Origin: Enterobacter cloacae
GTDB lineage: Bacteria > Pseudomonadota > Gammaproteobacteria > Enterobacterales > Enterobacteriaceae
Direction of reading: 5' to 3'
Length of the DNA stretch: 64,000 bases
Assembly: GCA_014169315.1 (NCBI GenBank)
Contig: AP022133.1
Location: 4,340,001-4,404,000 of the forward strand
The notes beneath the pieces are model-generated. The model worked only from the letters and a program-made list of their open reading frames with translations. It made no database searches and was not told the origin of the DNA. A program made the position numbers and the translations under genes. Below, piece after piece: positions 58,067 to 64,000 of this stretch. Within the stretch, counting starts at the first letter, position 1, and each line of letters starts with the position of its first letter.

Positions 58067-58867
58067 TTATTCAAGGAACAATTTGCGCAGATATTTTGGT
58101 ACCGCGTTATCGGCGTTCGAACCAATCACTTCCAGCTCGGGGTGCAGATCTTTCAGACGCTGGTGCGCATTCTCCATAATGCAGCCTTTCCCTGCCATCG
58201 AGAGCATTTCTGCATCGTTCATACCATCACCAAAGGCAATGCTGTCTTTCAGGCCAAAACCCATACGCCTGGCGACAGCGTCCAGCGCGTGACCTTTCGA
58301 GACACCGCCCGCCATGACCTCCAGACAGGTAAGCGTAGAGAAACTGACGTTGACGCGGTCACCCCAGCGCGCATTAAACGCCTGCTCCAGCGGCAACAGT
58401 TCTTCATGGCTGGTGCAGGTGAAAAACACTTTACTGACGCCTTCCGGCTCCAGCAGACCCGGCTCGTACAGCGAATACTGGAATACCGCCTCTTTAAAGA
58501 AACGCATCTCTTCCGGACGGTGGCGGTTCATAAACCACTCATCGTCGCGATAAACGTTGGTGACGATATTCGGGTTGTTATGCACAACACCAAACAGATC
58601 GGCGGCAATGCCACGATCCAGATTGTGAGTGAAAATCAGGTTGCCATCGGTATCGTGTACTCGCGCACCGTTGGAGGTGATCATGTAGGACTTGATGTCC
58701 AGATTATCGCGGATCTGCCCTACATCCACGTGGTGGCGACCGGTGGCAAACACAAAGTTCACGCCACGGGCAGTCAGGAGTTTCAGGGTCTCTTTCGCAT
58801 AAGGCGACAGGGTGTGGTCGGGGGAAAGTAGTGTGCCATCTAAATCAGATGCAACAACCTGGTACAT
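58067..58867 (-). CDS. yigL: HAD-family sugar/pyridoxal phosphatase YigL
   Basis: Cof-type haloacid-dehalogenase phosphatase acting on pyridoxal phosphate and phosphosugars in E. coli, where it helps relieve sugar-phosphate stress under SgrS control. ATG 58867 gives 266 residues, the E. coli length; the frame reads up to 58972 inside pldB but that is not favoured. Motif I DLDGTLLSP, motif II TSNGA, motif III Lys in GVSKGHAL and motif IV FGDGMNDAEML. It lies 25 bases after pldB. Confidence 0.96.
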   Translation of the reverse strand: MYQVVASDLDGTLLSPDHTLSPYAKETLKLLTARGVNFVFATGRHHVDVGQIRDNLDIKSYMITSNGARVHDTDGNLIFTHNLDRGIAADLFGVVHNNPNIVTNVYRDDEWFMNRHRPEEMRFFKEAVFQYSLYEPGLLEPEGVSKVFFTCTSHEELLPLEQAFNARWGDRVNVSFSTLTCLEVMAGGVSKGHALDAVARRMGFGLKDSIAFGDGMNDAEMLSMAGKGCIMENAHQRLKDLHPELEVIGSNADNAVPKYLRKLFLE

Positions 58868-58892
58868 AGGGAAATTTAACCTCAATAGAAAA

Positions 58893-59885
58893 TCAGTTAT
58901 GCCGGTTGAAAAACTCAACAATGGCGTTAAGCGCGACTGAGCGCATAGCGTCCTTTTCGAAAAGGATCTCATGGAATGCGCCGTTTATAACCAGCGGTTT
59001 TCGCCCTTCACAAGGGTGACCGGCGGCGGCGCGCAGTTCACAAAAGCGGTCATGCATGCGGTTATCGACCACACGCTCTTCTTCCGCCTGAATCAGGAGT
59101 GTCGGTGTGTCGTCATTGCCGACGCCAGTCAATACCTGCTCACCGGCCAGAATGCCTTCCCGCACCCAGTGATAAGTGGGACCACCGACGCGTAAACGCG
59201 GTTCATCGGCATAAAAGCGCAGGTTACGGCGATAACGCTGCCGACTGTGGGTTAACACATTGATGGCAAACGGTAGTGCCCGCCAGCGTCCTGTCCCGAT
59301 GGCATACCCTTCACGAATGCGCTGATGGCCCTCAGCCCAGTCAAGAATATGACGCACCATCCAGTCAGGAAAACGCATCACGATGCCATACATCGGCGCG
59401 GTGAGCGCAATGGCATCGCACTGGTGCTCGTAACGCTGCAAAAACAGTGTGGAGATCGCACCGCCCATTGAGTGCGCAAGGATATAACGCTTACGCCACG
59501 GGCCTGGCTGAACTTCCTGTTGCCAGAATGCGGCAAGATCGTCGACGTAATCGCTGAAATTATCCACATGACCACGGTGCGTGTCCGATAACATACGACC
59601 GGAAAGCCCCTGCCCACGATGGTCAATAATCAGGACATCGAACCCTGTATGGACCAGATCATAAGCCAGTTCGGCATATTTAACGTAGCTTTCTATACGC
59701 CCCGGGCATATCACAATCACCCGATCATTTTTCTTATCCCGAAAACGGACAAAGCGTACCGGAACACGACCTACGCCTGTAAATTCATCTTCCTCACGTT
59801 GCCGCCAGAAATGGGTCAGCGGCCCCATAGAGAAAGCAGCAAATGCGTTTTCTCGTGTTTCCCAGTCCTTTTTCTGCTGAAACAT
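58893..59885 (-). CDS. pldB: Lysophospholipase L2 PldB
   Basis: Inner-membrane-associated alpha/beta-hydrolase that removes the acyl chain from lysophospholipids. From ATG 59885 it is 330 residues, about ten fewer than E. coli through a shorter C-terminus. Nucleophile Ser in LAHSMGGAIS, acid and His in the C-terminal QAEEERVVDNRMHDRF and FHEILFEKD. An in-frame start at 59930 adds 15 residues without family match. Divergent from rhtB. Confidence 0.95.
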   Translation of the reverse strand: MFQQKKDWETRENAFAAFSMGPLTHFWRQREEDEFTGVGRVPVRFVRFRDKKNDRVIVICPGRIESYVKYAELAYDLVHTGFDVLIIDHRGQGLSGRMLSDTHRGHVDNFSDYVDDLAAFWQQEVQPGPWRKRYILAHSMGGAISTLFLQRYEHQCDAIALTAPMYGIVMRFPDWMVRHILDWAEGHQRIREGYAIGTGRWRALPFAINVLTHSRQRYRRNLRFYADEPRLRVGGPTYHWVREGILAGEQVLTGVGNDDTPTLLIQAEEERVVDNRMHDRFCELRAAAGHPCEGRKPLVINGAFHEILFEKDAMRSVALNAIVEFFNRHN

Positions 59886-59994
59886 CGGGTTTCCACCCCT
59901 GTAAGCCAAGGAATATCGTTTTTTCATCACTGGTCACAAAATGACTCAGCAATAGCGTATTGTGGCATAAAAACAGACGATTCGGGAGTTTCAA

Positions 59995-60615
59995 ATGACC
60001 TTCGAGTGGTGGTTCGCTTACCTGCTGACATCCATCATCCTCAGCCTTTCCCCTGGCTCTGGCGCGATCAATACCATGACCACATCCATCAACCACGGCT
60101 ATCGCGGTGCGGCGGCGTCCATTGCCGGCTTGCAGACCGGGCTGGGCATTCACATCGTGCTGGTAGGGATTGGTCTGGGGACATTGTTCTCCCGCTCTGT
60201 ACTGGCGTTTGAGGTGCTGAAATGGGCCGGCGCGGCATATCTGATTTGGCTGGGTATTCAGCAATGGCGTGCCGCAGGATCAATCAACCTGAACACACTC
60301 GCTCAGGCACAAACGCGCGGTCGTCTGTTTAAACGCGCAGTGTTCGTTAACCTGACTAACCCGAAAAGCATTGTTTTCCTGGCCGCGTTGTTCCCGCAGT
60401 TTATCGTGCCACACCAGCCGCAGGTGATGCAGTACGTGGTGCTGGGTACGACCACCATTGTTGTCGACATCATTGTGATGATTGGTTACGCGACGCTGGC
60501 GCAGCAAATCGCGGCCTGGATTAAAGGGCCTAAGCAGATGAAGGCCCTGAATAAAGTGTTCGGTTCGTTGTTTATGCTGGTTGGCGCGCTCCTGGCGTCA
60601 GCGCGTCATGCTTAG
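59995..60615 (+). CDS. rhtB: Homoserine/homoserine lactone exporter RhtB
   Basis: LysE-superfamily inner-membrane exporter. 206 residues, six TM helices. N-terminal family signature [12 protein letters not shown] and [18 protein letters not shown] in the second half. Start ATG 59995 with GGGAG upstream. Convergent with rhtC by a 4-base overlap. The two genes are probably ancient duplicates with different amino-acid specificity. Confidence 0.96.
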   Translation: MTFEWWFAYLLTSIILSLSPGSGAINTMTTSINHGYRGAAASIAGLQTGLGIHIVLVGIGLGTLFSRSVLAFEVLKWAGAAYLIWLGIQQWRAAGSINLNTLAQAQTRGRLFKRAVFVNLTNPKSIVFLAALFPQFIVPHQPQVMQYVVLGTTTIVVDIIVMIGYATLAQQIAAWIKGPKQMKALNKVFGSLFMLVGALLASARHA

Positions 60616-61232
60616 CGAGAGATAATCAAATGGATACCGAAGCCGGTGAACAACGCGCCGGCAAAACCGTCAATCCACTTTGCGATGCGCTGGTAACCAC
60701 GGCGCATTGCCGGTAAGGCAAACAGGCTTGCCACCACGGTGAACCAGGCAAACGTCTCAACGACAATCAGCAGGAAGATACCCCAGCGCGCCCCCGCGCC
60801 CACGCTGTCACCGACAAACAGAGAGAACACGGAGCCAAAATAGATGATCGCTTTCGGGTTCGCCAGGTTGGTCAGCAGCCCTTTCACAAAGCTACGGCCG
60901 CCCGTTGCCAGCTCAACCTTTGGCTCTTCCGGCTTTTTCACTTCTTTCTTCAGCGCTCCGCGCAGCATCTGGTAGCCCATCCAGCACAGGTAGAGACCCC
61001 CGCCGACCATAATAATGTTATGCAGCCAGGCCATCTTTGCCAGAATCAGGTTCAGACCGAGTAGCGCCACCGCCGCCCAGACCATGACACCCGCAGTGAT
61101 ACCCAGCACGCCCATCATCGCCTCTTTGCGGGAGCGGCTGACCGCCGTTTGTGACACGAAGAAAAAGTCAGGGCCGGGGCTCATCAGCGCAACGATATGC
61201 ACTAACGCCACGGTGAGAAATAGCATTAACAT
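60612..61232 (-). CDS. rhtC: Threonine exporter RhtC
   Basis: LysE-superfamily exporter of threonine (and some homoserine). 206 residues, six TM helices; family signature [16 protein letters not shown] and [18 protein letters not shown]. An acidic/basic linker near 120 (KKPEEPKVE) separates the halves. It follows recQ in the E. coli order, reading away from it. Confidence 0.96.
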   Translation of the reverse strand: MLMLFLTVALVHIVALMSPGPDFFFVSQTAVSRSRKEAMMGVLGITAGVMVWAAVALLGLNLILAKMAWLHNIIMVGGGLYLCWMGYQMLRGALKKEVKKPEEPKVELATGGRSFVKGLLTNLANPKAIIYFGSVFSLFVGDSVGAGARWGIFLLIVVETFAWFTVVASLFALPAMRRGYQRIAKWIDGFAGALFTGFGIHLIISR

Positions 61233-61293
61233 AATTAGCTCGCGGGGAAATAATACAGTGAGTCACCATCCTGGCACTTTTTAGCCCGGCTGA

Positions 61294-63123
61294 CTACTCC
61301 TCATCATCACCATCTGCGTGAGAACGGATGAGCGCCATAAACTCTTTACCGAAGCGCTCCAGTTTGCGCGTACCCACGCCGTTAACGCTGAGCATCTCGC
61401 CAGCGCTGAGTGGCATTTGCTCGGCCATCTCAATCAGCGTCGCATCGTTGAACACCACGTACGGTGGAATGTTCTCTTCATCGGCAATGGCCTTACGCAG
61501 CTTGCGCAGTTTGGCAAACAGCTTGCGGTCATAGTTGCCACCGTACGATTTTTGCATCACGCGTGGTTTCAGGGCGATAACGCGCGGAACGGCGAGCTTC
61601 AGTTCAATGTCACCGCGCAGCACCGGACGTGCGGCTTCAGTAAGCTGAAGCGCGGAGTGCTGGGCAATGTTTTGCGCGGCGAACCCCAGGTGGATCAGCT
61701 GGCGGATGATACTCACCCAGTGCTCGTGACTCTGCTCTTTGCCAATCCCGTAGACGGGAAGTTTGTCGTGCCCCATATCGCGGATGCGCTGGTTGTTGGC
61801 TCCACGCAGCACTTCCACCACGTAGCCCATCCCGAAGCGCTGATTAACACGGTAGATGGTCGAGAGCGCTTTACGCGCGTCCATCAGGCCATCGTACTGC
61901 TTCGGCGGATCAAGACAGATATCGCAGTTGCCGCACGACTCCTGACGCCCCTCACCGAAGTAGTTGAGCAGTACCAGACGGCGGCAGGTTTGCGCTTCAG
62001 CGAACGCCCCCATCGCATTGAGCTTATGACGTTCGATATCCTGCAACTGTCCCTGCGGTTTCTCTTCCAGGCAGCGACGCAGCCACGCCATATCAGCCGG
62101 ATCGTAAAACAGCATCGCCTCGGCTGGCAGACCATCACGCCCGGCACGGCCAGTTTCCTGGTAGTAGGATTCAATATTACGCGGGATATCGAAGTGCACC
62201 ACAAAGCGCACGTTGGGCTTGTTAATCCCCATCCCGAACGCCACCGTTGCGACCACGATTTGCAGGTCGTCGCGCTGGAATTTCTCCTGCACGTCGGCGC
62301 GAATGTGATTTTCTAAGCCAGCATGATAGGCCGCAGCGCTAAAGCCACGGTTTTGCAGACGTGCGGCGGTGTCCTCCACCTTCGCACGGCTGTTACAGTA
62401 GATGATACCCGACTTGCCGCGCTGCTCCTGCACATAACGCAGAAGCTGATCCAGCGGCTTGAATTTTTCCATCAGCATATAGCGGATGTTCGGGCGGTCG
62501 AAGCTACTGACCTGAATCAGCGGATCATTCAGCCCAAGCAGGCGAACGATATCCAGACGCGTTGTGTCATCTGCCGTTGCGGTGAGCGCCATAAACGGCA
62601 GCTCGGGGAAGCGCTGACGCAGCTGACCAAGCGCGGCGTATTCCGGGCGGAAATCGTGCCCCCACTGCGAGATACAGTGCGCTTCATCCACCGCCAGCAG
62701 AACCGGGTTCCAGTGCGCCAGATGATCGAGGAAGTTATCCAGCATCAGGCGCTCTGGTGCGATATACAGCAGGCGGATCTGCCCGGTACGGCAACCGGCC
62801 ATCACCTCTTGCTGCTGCTCACGCGTCTGCGTGGAGTTAAGACAGGCTGCCGCCACGCCGTTGGCGAGCAGTTGGTCAACCTGGTCTTTCATCAGCGAAA
62901 TAAGGGGTGATACCACGACCGTCAGGCCGTTGAGCACCAGCGCGGGAACCTGATAGCAGAGCGATTTACCGCCGCCAGTTGGCATCACCACCAGGCAATC
63001 ACGCCCTTCCAGCACGGTATCAATGATGGTTTCCTGGCCAGGACGGAACTGCTGGTAGCCAAAGGTTTCATGCAGAACCTGTTTAGCCAGCGATTCCTGA
63101 TTCAATACTTCCGCCTGCGCCAC
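61294..63123 (-). CDS. recQ: ATP-dependent DNA helicase RecQ
   Basis: 3'-5' superfamily 2 helicase of the RecF recombination pathway and fork restart. The GTG at 63123 gives 609 residues beginning with AQAEVLN as in E. coli. An ATG at 63186 adds 21 hydrophobic residues that look like a signal peptide, which makes no sense for a helicase. Motif I PTGGGKS, II DEAHC, VI QETGRAGRDG, zinc cysteines in CRR through CGNCDIC, RQC winged helix, and C-terminal HRDC domain with MLSVNGVGTRKLERFG. Confidence 0.96.
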   Translation of the reverse strand: MAQAEVLNQESLAKQVLHETFGYQQFRPGQETIIDTVLEGRDCLVVMPTGGGKSLCYQVPALVLNGLTVVVSPLISLMKDQVDQLLANGVAAACLNSTQTREQQQEVMAGCRTGQIRLLYIAPERLMLDNFLDHLAHWNPVLLAVDEAHCISQWGHDFRPEYAALGQLRQRFPELPFMALTATADDTTRLDIVRLLGLNDPLIQVSSFDRPNIRYMLMEKFKPLDQLLRYVQEQRGKSGIIYCNSRAKVEDTAARLQNRGFSAAAYHAGLENHIRADVQEKFQRDDLQIVVATVAFGMGINKPNVRFVVHFDIPRNIESYYQETGRAGRDGLPAEAMLFYDPADMAWLRRCLEEKPQGQLQDIERHKLNAMGAFAEAQTCRRLVLLNYFGEGRQESCGNCDICLDPPKQYDGLMDARKALSTIYRVNQRFGMGYVVEVLRGANNQRIRDMGHDKLPVYGIGKEQSHEHWVSIIRQLIHLGFAAQNIAQHSALQLTEAARPVLRGDIELKLAVPRVIALKPRVMQKSYGGNYDRKLFAKLRKLRKAIADEENIPPYVVFNDATLIEMAEQMPLSAGEMLSVNGVGTRKLERFGKEFMALIRSHADGDDEE

Positions 63124-63213
63124 GTTAACCCCATATGCCAGAAATAAAACAGGCGCTATTTTCAGCGCCTGAGAGAGAAACTTCAACGTTTAACGGAAAA
63201 ACATTCGAGCAGC

Positions 63214-64000
63214 CTAGAAAATATCGTTCAACATCACGCCCACGCCGACGCGGGTCTGGTTGAAGTTGTAATCGATAAGCGACTCGCCGTAACCGCTGTA
63301 GACCTGCGTATACAGGCGCACATGCTTGCTCACCGGATAGCTCAGGCCCACTTCCGCACCACCGTAGCCGGTGTTCCAGTTGTACTGGCCTTTGGCGCTC
63401 AGCACCGCATCACCCAGTTGATAGCCAATTTTGAGCTGGTAATAGCCCATATATTTGGTGATGTCCGGGTTGTCATTGGTTTCGCCCACCACGTACCACG
63501 GCTTCACTTCCACCATCCAGTTGCCGTTTTGCGCCATCAGGCGGGTATAAAGACGGTTCCAGCTTCGGGAAGTCGGGTCGGCACGGCCGTTGGAGTCATG
63601 GTTAAAACCCATCTCTACGTCGCGCAGCGTCCAGCCCGCAAATTCGTAATCCGTTGCGAAACCGAGGAACAACTGCGGCTCGTAATTGGTTTCACGGAAC
63701 GGCGAAGATTCCCCGCTGTTGGAGAGCTGCCACCAGGATTTCTGCGTATAGGACGCCCCGAGCACCGAGTTCGGCCCTAAAATGCCACGCCAGAACGGGA
63801 AGGCGAGACTGAGCTGATACTTCACCTCATCCTTGCGTGCGTTATCTGACCAGTCATAGGAGCGAATGGCCTCCTTGTTGATATCGCTGGTCCAGGTATA
63901 GAGCAGATAGTTGGTGTCGTACGGGTAAAGCGTGAAGGGATTATCATGCTCCTGCAGCAGGTTGGCGATAATGCTGCCACGCACCGCTGGCGTATCGTGT
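63214..64000 (-). CDS. pldA: Outer-membrane phospholipase A PldA (5' end outside the window)
   Basis: Calcium-dependent outer-membrane phospholipase that removes mislocalised phospholipids from the outer leaflet. The frame is open to the window edge, so the signal peptide and about the first 27-30 residues are missing; 261 codons are here. The catalytic His-Ser-Asn triad is seen in NHDSNGRADPTSRSWN. The 12-strand barrel ends VGVGVMLNDIF with a terminal aromatic residue. It lies 90 bases upstream of recQ on the same strand, as in E. coli. Confidence 0.96.
   Translation of the reverse strand, partial: HDTPAVRGSIIANLLQEHDNPFTLYPYDTNYLLYTWTSDINKEAIRSYDWSDNARKDEVKYQLSLAFPFWRGILGPNSVLGASYTQKSWWQLSNSGESSPFRETNYEPQLFLGFATDYEFAGWTLRDVEMGFNHDSNGRADPTSRSWNRLYTRLMAQNGNWMVEVKPWYVVGETNDNPDITKYMGYYQLKIGYQLGDAVLSAKGQYNWNTGYGGAEVGLSYPVSKHVRLYTQVYSGYGESLIDYNFNQTRVGVGVMLNDIF

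Noticed and set aside
63124..63186. A signal-peptide-like N-terminal extension on RecQ
   Set aside because: The in-frame ATG would add 21 hydrophobic residues ending in an AQA-type site, but RecQ is a cytosolic helicase and the GTG at 63123 reproduces the known N-terminus. The likeness to a signal peptide is chance.

Overview
The window is chromosomal DNA from a member of the Enterobacteriaceae. Almost every gene has a close E. coli K-12 counterpart of nearly the same length, and the 16S, 23S and 5S genes are of enterobacterial type. The 16S variable regions and the bcs and rrn details look most like the Enterobacter/Lelliottia group. That placement is from memory and was not computed.

Layout. 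(1) 170-18928 carries the C4-dicarboxylate carrier dctA, the c-di-GMP phosphodiesterase pdeK, and an enterobacterial cellulose locus. The locus is two divergent operons, bcsRQ-A-B-Z-C (minus) and bcsEFG (plus), with a second GH8 endoglucanase gene at its far edge. bcsA is split by a one-base-type frameshift: a 73-residue N-terminal piece and a 782-residue catalytic core lie in different frames. (2) 18945-26600 holds birA, murB and a complete rRNA operon on the minus strand, 16S-tRNA-Ile-tRNA-Ala-23S-5S. Its P1 and P2 promoters, leader and spacer boxA, and terminator are all visible. (3) 26624-46158 is a conserved backbone: hemG-trkH-yigZ-pepQ, fadBA with a FadR operator, fre-ubiD, rfaH, the ubiE-ubiJ-ubiB-tatABC(D) operon, rmuC, udp with two CRP-type sites, and ysgA. 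(4) 46442-53830 is an accessory block between ysgA and metE, which are neighbours in E. coli. It encodes a biuret-hydrolase-like amidase, FdrA, a YlbE (DUF1116) protein, a carbamate kinase, a free-standing allophanate-hydrolase C-terminal-type domain, an NCS1 permease and a LysR regulator. (5) 53866-64000 is backbone again: metE/metR, yigM, yigL, pldB, rhtB, rhtC, recQ and a pldA gene cut by the window end.

How the genes work together. The Bcs proteins would make, phosphoethanolamine-modify and export cellulose under c-di-GMP control, with PdeK removing the signal; the bcsA frameshift puts that activity in doubt. The accessory block reads as one coupled operon: import a small N-carbamoyl or ureido compound, hydrolyse it, and pass the carbamoyl group through FdrA/YlbE to phosphate so that carbamate kinase can make ATP. 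The enzymes are recognisable by family, but the combination and the substrate are inferred. It is the best candidate here for an undescribed pathway.

Synteny. The rRNA operon has hemG on its promoter side (as at E. coli rrnA) and murB-birA on its distal side (as at rrnB). birA is followed by the GH8 gene and the bcs locus instead of coaA. This suggests rearrangement at rRNA operons relative to E. coli.
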